The notes below the pieces were generated by a model. It was not told the DNA's origin. It worked only from the letters and a program-made list of their open reading frames with translations, and made no database searches. This document shows positions 23,701 to 38,176 of a stretch of DNA of 64,000 bases, piece by piece. Position 1 is the stretch's first letter, and every line of letters starts with the position of its first letter. Source of the stretch: Diospyros lotus (lineage: Eukaryota > Streptophyta > Magnoliopsida > Ericales > Ebenaceae); contig NC_068351.1 in NCBI RefSeq assembly GCF_014633365.1, positions 15,134,907 to 15,198,906 of the forward strand. The letters run 5' to 3'. A program made the translations under genes and the position numbers.

Positions 23701-26700
23701 GGGGGAGTGTTGAGTTATATGGTTATATTTATATAGTACACCTAGGGTTAATCTTATGTTAGAGCCCGTGACCAGGGCTAGCCCTGAAATTATAGGGGCC
23801 CTAAGCTAAATTTTTTATCGGGCCCTCTATGACTATATTTAAAAATAAAATTAATATAAATAAAAAATTATTATATAAAATTCATAATATTTCACTTTAA
23901 ATTTACTTTTTTAGTAGTTTTAGATGAAAAATCAATAATTAAACAATTATAATTAATTTATTCCAACATATGTTTTTCAATAGACATAACGTCAATCCAT
24001 TAGTGTAGATTCACTAATAAGAGAGTGATCACAAATATTGAAATATAAACACAAAATTAATTGGTAATTTAAGGGCTAATAAAAAAAATCAAAAGACATA
24101 ACTGATAAATCACACAACGGGATGATGAGGACGAAAATGGAATCACTAAAGAGAACGCTTAATTATGAAATCAATTGGATTGAGGACCTACACCTGTGTA
24201 AATTGATGGCAGATGCAGTGATAATGGATGGATAAATAATTGAGAATGAGTGAAACTTAGGAAGACATAGAGTTGCGACCACAGCCAAATGCATAAAAAT
24301 AGTTGTGATACAATCATATAAGGGAGAGATTGAGATTAATTAAAAATGCATGGAATAGTTGTAAGGGGATGGGTACTACTACCATACGCATATGAATGAA
24401 ATTGATTATTAATAAAGGAAGGTGAGAAATTGAGATTAATTAAAAATTATATTGATACTCATGGGATTAATTATTGATAAAAGAAAGGTTAGAGATTGAG
24501 ATTAATTAAAAATTTACAATGGTTTAAAATAGGCATGGCCGCTAACGTATTTTTTATTTTTAAATTTATTATTTTTAATTAATTTTATTTTATAAATTAA
24601 TTTAAAATTTGAAAATTAAAATGGACATGGCCCCCCTGCTAGCTGAAAATGGGCATGGGCCCTAGGCTGCTGCCTAGGCAGCCTATGCCCAGGGCCAGCC
24701 CTGCTCGTGACCCATGGCCCATTGTATTTTGTATATATATAGGTGTATAGTCTATAAGTTTAATTAATGGAATATACATATTAACCACTAGGGTTTTCTT
24801 CTTAAGTTTCACAAGGACCATTAAGGAGCCAAGGGCAAGGATACGTATATATGGCTAGCAGCCACCAATAATCTAAACCAAAAGATTTAGATCAAGGAGA
24901 TGCCCTGGAGCTCAACAGGGCAGCAATTGAAAGATTAAGGAATTTTTTAGGATCCCTTGACAAGAAGGCTAAAAAAGGTACTTGCTCTTTTGCCCTTATG
25001 GGTACTTTTTCTTCTTTTTCCCTACATGCTTCAGAAATTGTGTACCAAAATTCTTGGATTCTAGATTCTGAAGCTTCAAATCATATGACCCATTTTTCAC
25101 ACTTTTTCATCACCTATAATCCTTCCCCTAGCTCCAGAAAGATTACAATGGAAGATGGTTCTTAAACTACTGTTGCTGGTCAAGGAGATGTTCTTCTTAA
25201 TGAACATCTCACCCTTAAAAAATGTTCTTCATGTTCCTAAACTATTTACAAATCTCATATCTATTCAAAAACTCATTGAGGACACTAATTTCAGTGTTAT
25301 TTTTCATTCAAACATATGTGAGATACAAGAACAGGGCATGAAAAGGATGATTGGGCTTGCTAGGGCTAGGGCTGGACTTTATCTTGAGGAACCGGGTAAG
25401 CATGACAAAAAGAACACCCCTCTCATGTTATGCCTAACTTAGTCCAACAGAGACTAATTGTGGTTACACCATTACCGACTTGGTCATCCTTCTTTCCTAA
25501 CTCTTAGGGTGATGTTTCCTGAATTATCTAAAGGTCTAGACATTAAGAATTTCCATTGTGCTGTGTGTGAGTTTACAAAACACAAAAAGGATGTCTTTTC
25601 CTTTATCTAATAAAAGAATTGAGTTTCTTTTTTCTCTAATTCATAGTGATATTTGGGGTCCATCAAATGTCCCTAATATTTCTAGGGCATGATGGTTTGT
25701 TATTTTTGTGGATGATTGTACAAGGGCAGTGTGCTAATATTTGTTGAAAACAAAGTCTGAAGTAAGCAATGTTTTCCCTATATTCTACAACATGATCAAG
25801 AATCAATTTAGGGTAGAAATAAAACGATTTAGGTCTGAAAATGCTAAAGATTTTTTCAATCAATCCCTAACTATTTTTTTTCAACAGAAGGGCATCATTC
25901 ATGAGTCTTCTTGCCCTGACACTCCTCAACAAAATAGAGTGACCGAGAGAAAGAATGGCCACCACCTAGCTGTTGTGAGAGCTCTCTTATTCCATCATAA
26001 TGTTCCTAAACATTATTGCAGGGAAGCAGCTCTAACAGCCACCTTCCTTATCAACAGATTGCCCTAAAAAACTCGAATCTCATAGTCCAATTCAATTGTT
26101 AACCAAACACTTTCCTGATTTTCATGTGACTGGCTATTGGAACCTCTTCGAGTGTGTAGCCTATGTTCATATCCCTACAGTCAATAGAGGAAAATTAGAT
26201 CCTCATGCTCTAAAGTGTGTGTTCATTGGATACTCCCCTACTCAAAAAGGTTACCGATGCTATCATCCTCCTTTAAAGAAATTCTTTGTGTTAGCAAATG
26301 TCACCTCTACAGAGAGTGATTCCTATTTTAGACACTCTAATGCACATGAACAAAACCTATCTTTGTTTAATAGGGATTACCCTCCTATTCTTGATCCTGA
26401 CCTATCATCCTTCTCAATCCCATCCCTTATTCTGAAAGATTCACTGGGTATGACATCAGAGGAGCCTTCTCCAGAGACTCCTCAACCACTGTAGGTGTAT
26501 TCAAGGAGGAAAAGACTAGGATCTACTCCTATGCAAGCCTCAACATTCGAGGCTAGCCTTGATCCTACTACAAATAGCACTAACAATTCAACCAACTCTT
26601 TTGAATCATCACTAGGTAGTTCCTTTGCAAATCCTAACACCTAATGATAGCCCTATTGAACCTACTGAACCCATACTTGAAACATACATCTCTAAGTGTG

Positions 26701-29700
26701 ATCTTGATTGGCCTATTGTACTTAGGAGGGGAACCAAAACCTACACCAAACATCCCTTGCACCTATTCCTTTCATATTCTAAGTTGTCATCCACCCACAA
26801 GACCTTTCTTACCAATCTCCATACCGTTCCTATCCTCAAAACCTTTTATGAAGCAATAGGGAATAAGAATTGGAAGGATGCCATGGAGGCTGAGATGGCA
26901 ACCCTAGAAAAGAACTAGACGTGGAAACTTGTGCAGTTGCCTAAAGGAAAACATCCAGTGGGCTGTAAATGGGTGTATACGGCGAAGTACAAGTCTGATG
27001 GGTCATTGGATAGGTATAAAGCAAGGGTGGTGGCTAAGGAGTATACACAAGTGCATGGGGTAGACTATCTAGATACCTTCGCACCTGTTGCAAAGTTGAA
27101 TACAGTCAGGGTTCTCCTATCTTTGGCTGTTAATCTAAGCTAGTCACTACAACAATTTGATGTAAAAAATGCATTTTTGCATGGGAATCTAGAGGAAGAG
27201 GTTTACATGGAAGTACCACCAGGATATGACCCAACACCACAAGAAAAGGTAGTATGTAAACTGAGGAAGGTCCTTTAGGGACTAAAGCAGTCCCCAAGGG
27301 CATGGTTTGGTTAGCATGGGATATAGGCAAAGCCAAGGGGATCATACCCTATTCATCCATTACTTGGCCACAAGGGGAGTGGAGTGACAATTCTCATAGT
27401 GTAAGTGGATGACATTGTTGTCACCGGAAATGATGAGGAAGGCATAATGAGTCAGCTAAAGGAGTGTTTGGTTAGGGAATTTGAGATTAAAGATTTGGGG
27501 AGGTTGAAATACTTTTTGGGGATAGAAGTGGCTCACTCAAAAGAGGGAATCTTCATCTCTCAGCAGAAGTATATAGTAGATCTCCTAAATGAAACTGGAC
27601 TGCTTGGTTGCAAGGTAGCCGAAACTCCCATTGAACCAAATCACAAGTTAAGAGAGGCATTAGAAGATAGTATGGTTGACAAGGGGTCCTACCAAAGGTT
27701 GGTTGGGAAGTTAATTTATCTAGCCCACACTTGGCTAGGCATAGACTATGCAGTGGGAGCAGTCAGCCAATTTATGCACAATCCAAGGGAGACTCATCTA
27801 AGAGCAGTGTATAGGATCCTACATTACTTAAAGGGGACATTTAGGAAAGGCATTTTATTCAAGAAAGGAGAAGTCATGTCAATAGAGGCTTACACGAATG
27901 CTGACTATGTAGGATCCATTATGGATAGGAGGTCAACATCAAGCTATTGCACCTTGTTAGGAGGTAATTTGGTGACATGGAGAAGCAAAAAACTAAGTGT
28001 GGTTGCCTGGTCAAGTGCAGAGGTTGAATTTATGTCCATGGCCCTAGGGATGTGTGAACTACCGTGGTTGAAAATACTATTAGATGATCTCAAGATTAAA
28101 TGGACAGCACCTATGAAGCTTTACTGAGATAACAAATCAACGATTAGTATTGTCCATAATCCAGTTCAACATGAAAGAATAAAGCATGTTGAAGTGGACA
28201 GACATTTCATAAAGGAGAAATTGGACACTGGCTTGATTTGTACTCCTTATATCTCCTCAATTGATCAACTAGCAAATGTGCTAACTAAGGGACTTCCTGC
28301 AGTTATGTTCCATAGGATGATGAGCAAGATTGGGATGATATCCATTCCCAATCTTGAGGGGGGTGTCAACAATGAACGACCAGATCTTGTCCTTATTCTC
28401 GGACAAGATCAAATCAGCGTTGATTGGCACTAGTTATTATGTGTTTCCTAAATAGAGAATGTATCTTCTAGATTTAGATTGCTGTATCTTTCTGTTATTG
28501 GCTGTATTTTTCCATTAGTTGTTGTATCCTAAAGTTGTATAAGTTTCCAAAACTAGATTTGGAAGCTTTCTTATTTAGTTTTTTAGGAACTTCCTAATTT
28601 AGAGAGGAAGTTTGTATATAATTTGATCTACCCGTCAAAGGGGAATAAGATTGAAAAACCTTCTTTCCCACGTCTTTCTTGACAATTATTAAAGGACAAA
28701 GCTGGTTGTTTTGCAAGCTGACAGTCTAAAGAATCAAAAGACTCAGATTTTGTAGAACCCAACAGAAAATAAAGAACAAAGTTTATTAGTAGAGGCATGA
28801 CCTAGACGAAGATGCCACTAATACATGCTTGTGAGGTAGATGAAGAGAGCGAAGCTCAAATAAGCTTCCCACCTTGCAACATGTCCAAAGAGTTTGCCCT
28901 ATCAGTGGATCTTGAACTTGGCAGCCAGAAGAAGAGAAAATAACAGTAAGGCCAAGATCACACAGTTGACTAATGGAGATAAGGTTAAAAGCTAAATTAG
29001 GAAAAAGGTATGTATTAGGAAGACTAATATTTGGAGCCGATGTGTAACCAGTCTGAGTGATGAACATGTTTGTACCATTAGCAATGCGAATGGGGGGAAG
29101 AGAATAGACAGGTGTTTTGGCAGACAAGATAGAGGAATTAGAAGTCATATGATTACAATATGATTACAACAAGCAGAGTCATAGAGCCAAGAGGAGTTAA
29201 CCGGAATGGCAGATAATGTAGTGGGGGAAGGAGAACTGGAAGAGATAACCTGTTTGAGCAGAGTGTCAAGATCTCTCATGGTGATGGCAGTAGATCCCTC
29301 TGTGGTAGCAGCAGCAGCAAAGGAGGAAGATCCAGACTTAGAAGACTGCTTAGTGTTAGAAGATCCTCCTTTAGGTCTAGGTGGGTGAATGGGACAGTTC
29401 TCAAATACATGCCCAAGCTCATGGCAGTATTTGCATTCTACAGTAGAAATAGAGAAATTGTGACCATTTTGATGACAATTCTTATAGAATTTGGCTCCTG
29501 ATTTTTGATTGGATGGCCTGGAGTGGGCAGTAGCAAAAGTGCCTTCAGACTGAGGGGTTGTATCCAGGTTAAGGTGTGTCTCCTCAAAGATGATCTCCTG
29601 AATTGCAGTATCCAATGTAGGGAGAGGATGTCAATGTAACAGAGATGCCCTAACAGCTTCATATTCTGGATGAAGGGACATAAGAACCTGAATAAGATGC

Positions 29701-32700
29701 AGATGATCTTCACTGATTTTGGCTTGAGATAGCTGATTCCAGATAGGTTAGACTTGGGCCAAGAAATCATTCACTGATCGACCAGATTTGTGCTTAAGAT
29801 TATGAAGAGTCCATAATTGATAATAATGTGCAAGTCCAGTAGTTTGATACCGATTGGCCAGAAAATCCCAAATCTCTTTTGCAGTGTCATAATCTGAAAA
29901 CTGGAAATGGATAAAGGGAAGAGAGGTGTTACGGAACCAGGTGATGATCTAATGACTTTTGCTGTCTGAATCCTCGCGTCAATCCTCAAACTTGAATCCG
30001 TCTCATCCTCTTCCTGCATTGGCTTGAGGATATTGCCAGTGACAATACACCAAAGCTTGCGCCCAATCAAAAACACTTTTCATACCTTGAAACCAGGGAT
30101 TGTAGTTGGAACCAGTCAAAACAGTGACAATAGCCTTGGAAACTTCAAATTTCTCCATTTGAGAAGGTGGCAGATTTGATGACGTGGCAGGGAGATTTGG
30201 CAAGCAGACAGATCAAGATTTTGGGGAGGGGAGGAGCAGTATGTTTGTTGGAAACAGAGGATTAAACAAAAGAAACAAAGGAATCTGGGTTTATCACAAG
30301 AGCAACAGAGTTTTGCTAGCAGGAGATTAGCAAGCACATGGACACATCATGAGAAGAATGGAAGAAATTAGAGCCTTAGCTCTGATACCATATTATGAAC
30401 AAAGAGTGTAGTTTCTCCAAATTTGTTGTCAGATCCTGAATCTGACAGTGAGAATTCTCTCTGGTTAAGAGAGAAACTTGCAGGAATTAAGAGGGAAGAT
30501 AGAGTCGAGAATTGGGAGGGAAAGTTAGAGAGAGAACGAAAGAGAATTGAGAGGGAAATAATACTGATTCAAATATCCAAGAGTGATTGCAATTGGGCTG
30601 AAGTAGGGTAGTTATACTGCTCAGCTGGGGAATAGGTGCCAAAACGGTTGCCCAAATGCCTTCTAGAAATCAGCAACTTGCCTACCCACTTGTAGGCGTT
30701 AGCTTTGCCGCACATGCTGCCAGCAAGCTCAACCCTCTTCTAACCAACGAAATAGCTACAACTATAGCTACTAATTATTACAATATATCCCATGTAGCAG
30801 CTAGGTACATGACATTTGTGTTTTGAACAAAGGGAGCTTCTCAATTTATACGTGAGAGAGCTCAGAAAAAGGAAAGAACAATCAATCTCAAATCAATCCT
30901 AAAAACATGCCTACAATCAATTCTTGGAGCCTATAGCTGCACAATTGATCTGATTTAGGGTCAATCCCTAAAATCATGCTAACAAATACCATCAGGTGTT
31001 TAATTATAAAGAAAATTTGTTCTAGAAATACCTTATATTGTAATATATTTTATACAAGTCTGCTTACGTTGTACTCGTAAGATTCCAATCCAGGTCACAG
31101 CATCCTACAACTTTATTATAGAGAGTTTGGTGAAATAAATCCAGAATCTATTGGAAATAAGATCTTACCATGAAACATCCACACACTAAGGGGAATGGGA
31201 AGGTTCGAACCCATGATCTCATGCTTACCATGAAAGATGGGTCACCACCTGAGCCACCCTTGGGGACATAGGATCTTACAATTTCAGTATAGAATATTAT
31301 TAGACCGTAAATAATTCAATTTTAAAATTTATTTGACTTGATATATTGACTTTCTTTTTCTAAATCTCTATGGTTTTAGCTTAATATTCATTTTACACAC
31401 TTAAATCAAGTAACAATATGGACTATCAAATCAAATATGAGGAAAAAAATCAAAAGCCAATTCATTGCTATGTTTAGAAAAGCACTAAAGCAGCATGGTT
31501 AATAACTAAAGGGAACAGTATGTAATTGAAGCCTCTCACCCTTTTCTACAACCTGTTTTTACTTTTCAATAATGTTTCATTAACGCCTCTCTCTCTATGC
31601 ATACACACAAACACATGGTATAGTAGATCATTGTACTACAAATTTTTCATTTTCCTCTTTTTAATTAATCAAATGACTCAAATCTATTTACTTTTGTGCT
31701 CTCTTCATGTTTATTTCTTAAAAATGCCTCTTTTATCACTCCTTAGATTTTATCAACTCTTTTCTCTTTTCAATTGTTTAGTCGCAACCATATATATTAA
31801 ACTTCAAGTCTTTTCTCCAATCTTTCTTTTTTTTAATATTTCCCTTTTTAAGTATTGTAATTAGAATGTAAGTTTCAGTAAAAATATAAGTGTGGATGAT
31901 ATTATGATTAGACTTGAAGATCAAGTCATCCCAAGAAAGATTAGTTTAGATATCTTGGATCAATCACCCAAACAAATGGAGAGATGAATGAGGCTATTCC
32001 CCATGGAATTAAGGTATGAATATGGTTAAAAAGAAAAAGTGCATCCAACATTTTATGTGAAAGAAAAATTCCATTGAAGTTAAAACTTAAAAGAAAGGAA
32101 ATTTATAGGGTGGTTATGAGGTCCACTTTGTTGTATGGAACGAAATGTTGACTAATAAAACATCAGCATGGGCAAAATATGAGCACAATGAGTATGAGGG
32201 TGTTACAATGGATATACATGACCATACAAGAAAAGATAGAACTAAAAATGGATTGTTATTAACAAGGTTGGAGTGGCTTCAACTGAAGATAAGTTGCATC
32301 AGCCATGATGAGTTTCTATGAGGAGAGTGGATGGAGTGGACCAAGCCCTTTGCAAAAGATGTAGAAAAAGACAAAAATTTGGTGAGAAACTCTTAGATAT
32401 GATGAGTTATAAACTATAAAGGTCTTATAGAAGATATGACCATAGATAGAGATGATTAGTAAGCTAAAATTCATATAGTTGATCCCACCTAGTGGGACTA
32501 GGGCTTGATATCTTACTGTTAATTATTGCAATAAACAACTCTTATCTTCTTTTAAGGAGTTCTGGAAATAATTTTTTTACTACCTTCATTTTAGCTATCG
32601 GTATGGAAATGCAACTAAAGAAAAGTTTTTGTTTTATGGTAATAAACCTCTATGTTTGTCTATTTCTTAGCTCTTGCCTATCTTTGCATGTATAACTGTT

Positions 32701-35700
32701 TTGTATCCTTCGTAACATTTTTTCTTTATTCATACATGCAAAATGATTTACTATCAAAATCTTCTTCTTAACCTCTTTTTTCCAATTAATTGCGAGACTT
32801 TGGCACTTAAGATTTCTCTTATATTACATTTTAGCATTGCAGTTTATTATGTTATTTTTGCATACTTTGTTTATTCTTTTTTGTATAGTTAGACTCATTT
32901 CATGTTTAATTCTAGCAGATATATATTATTATACTAATACAATTTGTCCTTATATTTTATAGAATTCCATGATATTTGATTAGATTCCACAATTCGATTG
33001 TCTAAAGCTCCTCCAGTAGTCCAATGTAGATCCTTGATTTTGACAACCTTGCTTTATAACATCTGGTGAATCACATTCCTGTTCTTGGTTCACGTACCAA
33101 AATGATCCATGTTTCAATTGATATAAAGTTGTACTAAGGGTGCTCCAGTGCATGACACTCCCCTTTTCCAAGGGTTAGGGCAGAGTCATTATTGTACACA
33201 ACCTTACCCTACCCTTGTAAAGAGGCTGCTTCCGCAGCTTGAACCCATGACATTTCAGTCTCAAAAGAATAACCTTAAAGCTGCTATTCAGGCTCACTCT
33301 CTAATATAACGTTATGGTTGTCAAGATTGCAATCCTATGTAGCAATGGTGGAGTCTTCTTGATTAGATCATGGGATTGGATTGAGCATCACAAGATCCCA
33401 CAAAAACAAAAACAGAAGTCTAGTAATTTTGTATAATACAGTAAATACATCAACTATAAGAGGAACAAGTCTAAGTTAGACAAGCCAATAAGTATAAGCT
33501 CAATAGTATTGTAGCTATGTTGCAGTATTATGACAAATTGCTAGTCAGCAAAGAATGTGGCTGCTGCAGCAAGAAGCATAGCAGCAGCAGCAGAACAGAA
33601 CTGTTGCTGCTCTGATTAGCAGAAGAAGGAAGAACTACAGAGTAGAGGAGAAGAGATGGAGGAGGAGGAAAAGGCAAAAAGAAGCCAACAAAAAGATATA
33701 CACGGTGGCTGCTAAGTACACTTGGATCTAAAGCTTAGACAGAAACAGAAAGAATTGCCTGGGAATTGGATTCAGAAATCTGCAGAACTTCATCTTCTTT
33801 ATTTAGAATATCCCTTTAGCATAAAAGGTCACAAGCTCAAGAAAATAACAGATTCAGTCCAAAAATGTGTTAAGTAGGATTGTGATCCCACATGACCTTT
33901 ACAAGGGAATTATTTAATCCAGACCAGTTCATGAAAATTAGATCACATGATATTAGTAGCTATTAGTTATTCATCAGATGCTTTTCATCTTACCTTTATA
34001 TAACCTTCTAAATTTCCTTCCCAAAAGCACAATTAAAGGGTCAATTTTTGGAGGCACAGAACAAAAATCTTCATCAACACATGCACAGAACATCTACAAA
34101 TAAACAATTCATATGATACAAAAGGCAGTTTTCATTTTCCCCTTTCTATGTCATGCACCATCTGTTTAGCGTCTTCCAATAACCAATCTAAGGTTTTCAA
34201 ACTTCTTATGTTGCAAAAGCAGTCCTTATCTCTATAGTATTGTCTGAACTGCAAAGCGATCAAATAGATAGAAAAAAATTAAAAAAAAAAGAAAAAAGCA
34301 ATTACAATCCTGTCATTTTTTCTGATGGCATATACATGTCCCCAGTGAATAAATAAGAGACCAGAAGAAAGGAAAAAGAGATATTTTATAAATTTTCACT
34401 CACTTTCTTGGAGGCTACAGCATTTTCAGGATCAACTACTGTCTCACCACTGTCAATTACAAGACCAAATTGAGTTAGGGATAGCAAGAATGATTGTAGT
34501 ACACAAACAAACATAAAAAATCAATTTGCTAGTGGTTGCTGAAATTGGAAAGATTGTATACTGCAAGCACACAATTTTTATGTTCTCAACCTTTTTGCAA
34601 TTGCTAAATCACTTTTGTCCCCAGAATCAGGTTCATTGGTCCCAGAAGGTTCATCAAATTCGCTATCACCTGAAGGTGCAAAAGGTGCCAATTTGTGCGA
34701 GTTGTAATCATTTGTTAGAGCCTCTTCTAATTTAAGTATAAAATAGAGCATTGTCTGATGACAAAAAGTGGAAAAATTAGTAGCAAAGAAAGTTGCAATA
34801 TCACAGACTACAGGGCATAGTTGTCCGAGAAACAAGGTGCACTCAGGCATAAAGGGTTGCTTGGAGTATGGTGTAGGTGCATGCCTCTAACACACGAGCA
34901 CACATCTATCCAAAATATTTATAAAATGCTTATATACCTTTCTCTATCTTATGGCATGGGAAAGTATATCAAAACCTAAGAAGATATCACAATCTATCTC
35001 TTTGGTTCTTCACATTAAGTTATTTAGACAATTAAACTAGTGACAGCTTAGGTTTTGTCAGGTTAATTAGAATATAAGTTATTAGATATTGTGTTTGAAC
35101 ATATTGAAAGGTTGGAGACCACGTCTCCATGATTGTGAAAATCTTTTCTTGGTGAGGTTGGGGCAGCCCAACCCACCTGCATTTATGTATCAAATCATCT
35201 TCACATTTTGTTCATACGTCAATCAAATTATCAAAGTACTCCCTGATATAAGTAAAAAAGAAACTTTTAGTACTCACAACTGGAAAAGTAGCCTCCAGAC
35301 CATGGTCCTTGAAAAAAAAAAAAAAAAAGAAGGAAGAAAGAATAGCAGTCCCTCATTCTATCTCCGTCTAGAAGGAAACATTGTTGGAGCAAGAGAACTA
35401 CCTGCGAGTCTGGCCAACAAAATCTAGTTGCCGGAAAAATTATCCGCACCCCCCCCCCCCCCCGCGCGAGTGACAGTCTGCCCTGCAGATAAAGCTCATT
35501 TGCCAAAGTCCCTCGACAGACAATGACCCCAGATGACTGTCAGGACCCTACAGTTGTATTAGGGGTATTTTTATCCTTTGGGGTTACATTTGTAAGGTAG
35601 TTAGTAGCTGTTGTGCTTACACAGCTGTTGGAAGTTGTATCTTGGATAACCGCCAGTTAAGTTGGCACCAAGGAGAAGCTATAAAAGGCTTCTCAACTAA

Positions 35701-38145
35701 TTGAGAAGCATCGATGAATATTCATAGCACCTAATTTTCTCTCTCTCACTCAATTTCTCTACCTCTTGATCCCTCTAATATCTCATCTGCTTGGTCCTAT
35801 CTCTCTCTCTCTGCATTCTTCTCTCATCCTGCCCTAATTCTCTTCCTCACAAGAGAATTTCCATTGTCAGTCATGAGGTCCTGACACTGACCTCCAGTCA
35901 CTCTTCTCTGACCCACTTCCTTCTAATCTACTACCTTGTGGTCTTATCAGGCAGTTTAAGACAATGTACTGTATGAGTTTTCAGGCCCAACACAGCAAGT
36001 AACTGGTGTTGACAAAGATGCACAAAAACAAAAGACTAGACAGTCTAGGAAATAATTGCTGAAATAAAATAACAGGGTTCGTCTCTCCATTTCAACGCAG
36101 GTAAAAAGAGGAGAACAACAAGGTGAAGTAACAACAATCACAAGCCCTTAATCCCACTAGGTGGGGTCAACTATATGAATTCAAGATCTCCAAAGTCACC
36201 ACTTGGAAGACCCAAGGATAAGGATAGCAATGGATCCCCAATTACCCATTTAAAATTAAAACAAGTATAAAAACTGAGATATACGCATAAGGTTTATTTG
36301 AAAATTTGTTAAAACAAATATGTAAATGGATAAATGGGTGACACATTGCCATCCCTAACCAAGAAGGCTATTGGCTGCCTCTGTAAATGATAAAGAGTAA
36401 TCTTGATAGAAGGTATTACTTCTTCTTTGTTTGAGCAGGTCGGGGTGTTAAACCATGTTAACAACAACCACCACCACCACAAACCTTAATTCCACTAGCT
36501 GGGGATGGCTCCAACCATCTCTTAAACCACAACAATTTTCTCATTTGTCTAGAATTCATGAAGTTTGATCTGATGAGTTTTACACTGGTTGTTGGCTACC
36601 TAATGCAACCCTGCTACTTTATCCAAGCTTGTGACCAGCTATAAATAGAAGGAACACCTTCAACGCTAGAATTGTTGAGGGGACTGCTCAACCCACAAGC
36701 AGAGTTGGGGTTAAATCCATGTATTTATCTTAATTTGTCGTGGAAAATCAATAGCCAAGAATTAGTCTCATGAAAAAATAAATAAACAAACAAATCCAAT
36801 AGTTCAATAAAACTTAAACAAGAAAACGTATATCAACAAGGGAAGGGAATGCACTTGTGGGCCTAGCCACATGCCTTCTAGATGGTGCTTCACCAACCAC
36901 TTGTTGAGGTGCATCTCTATAGGCCTAGATGTGCCCCAAACTAGGTGATCCTCAAGTGCACCTTTGACAACTATGCTGCAGGAATATTACATTCCCCCCT
37001 TCTATAAATACTGGATATTCAGAGAGAGGGTGGGGGTGGGGGAGTGGGGGGACACATCTAAAGGTCAAGGAGGACAGTTGAATGTTATCAATATTTATTT
37101 ATTTATTTCAATAGGCTCAATAGCTTGAAACACATTACCATCACTTGATGTTTCATGGGCATCACTTGAGGTTTTTGTTCTATTGTCAATGACAACATAG
37201 GCTCCACTTCCTGTGAACAACAAAACAGTTTTAACCAACCATCTCAGCTCACAGAGAAAACTGTAAACAATACAATTTTGCATGCACTTAGTAAACATCT
37301 TGCCACATTAGGATTGATCACATCAAATAGAATTGCATACCTGGTTTCCTTTTTCTCCTTGAATTTGATCTGGCCAATTCAATATGGAGAACAGAACCAG
37401 TTTGAGGATCAAATTTTACACCCTGAAAAGGATCTTTGTGAACACCAGATTCAAAGTTACAAAAGATTTGAGAATGCATCAGATACATCCATTCAAATGC
37501 ATATGTGATGGAGATCAAAACTTTTGGTTCATTTAGAAACTTCAGGAAATTTAGAGTAACTTCAATTTAGTCCTTTTATGGTAGTCTTCCCTATTTTATT
37601 TTTGGATTGCATAAAGAGACTGAAAGGCAATAGCCTCACTTTCTATACCTTCAGCAATGCCAAAGACTTACATTTTAACTTTAGAAAAAGAAAAACATCT
37701 AGGACTACCTATTCAGGAAGTCCAATGATCAAACTTTACACCCTTAAAAAGATCACAATAAGCACTCAATTAAATGTTATCTATGAGTTGAAACTGCACC
37801 TACCACATTCCTCGTTCAAATATAACTGACATAGTAAAATTTCAATATGTAGGACTGCTATTATAGAGAATTATAGAGTATCTTTGATTTTTTTCTGTTT
37901 AGTAATGTTTCCTATTATACTTTAGGAATGTAAAAATGCAAAAAGAGATCAAAAGGGCACCTACACTCTCCAGACCCTTCAACTTTCAGGACCCTTCACT
38001 ACATTTTACCTTTACAATATTCAATGCTACCTATTTTGACTAGATAATCATGATTTGAAAATACCTACGATATATAAGCTTACATGGTTAGTTGAACATT
38101 TAGAAGAGCCCTTGGATTTTTTTTTCCCCTTTTTTGGGGGGAGCT

Positions 38146-38176
<31 letters not shown>

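Larger units (their letters stand above)
18677..24813 (+). mobile_element. Copia C: Ty1/copia element nested in copia B
   Basis: Plus-strand element with 167-bp LTRs (18677-18843, and 23708-24813 once its own insertion is removed) and the target duplication aggac (18672-18676 and 24814-24818). The primer site tggtattagagc starts at 18844. A purine tract (tgagggggag) precedes the 3' LTR. It sits in the GAG of copia B. A GC-rich leader with a 55-bp tandem repeat precedes its GAG. LTRs differ at about ten positions by eye. Confidence 0.93.
17425..28684 (+). mobile_element. Copia B: Ty1/copia element nested in copia A
   Basis: Plus-strand element with 321-bp LTRs at 17425-17745 and 28364-28684, flanked by the 5-bp target duplication attat (17420-17424 and 28685-28689). 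The primer site tggtatcaaagc starts at 17746. A purine tract (tgaggggggtg) precedes the 3' LTR. It splits the integrase region of copia A. Its own body is interrupted by copia C between 18677 and 24813, so the element proper is about 5.1 kb. LTRs differ at about 18 positions by eye. Confidence 0.93.
15035..30984 (-). mobile_element. Copia A: outermost Ty1/copia element in intron 6
   Basis: Minus-strand element bounded by LTRs 15035-15265 and 30391-30984 and flanked by the direct repeat aatac (15030-15034 and 30985-30989). The tRNA-iMet primer site (TGGTATCAGAGC on the minus strand) abuts the right LTR at 30379-30390. Coding order on the minus strand is GAG, CCHC knuckle, protease, integrase, RT, in the copia arrangement. 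The body is interrupted between 17425 and 28684 by copia B. Without insertions it would be about 4.7 kb. Stops and frameshifts make it non-functional. Confidence 0.9.
30985..34403. other. Right part of RRM intron 6
   Basis: Intron sequence between copia A and exon 6. It holds two SINE-like pieces and an RTE LINE tail, listed separately. No further gene is seen. A CAG/CTG-rich patch lies at about 33556-33612. Confidence 0.6.
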
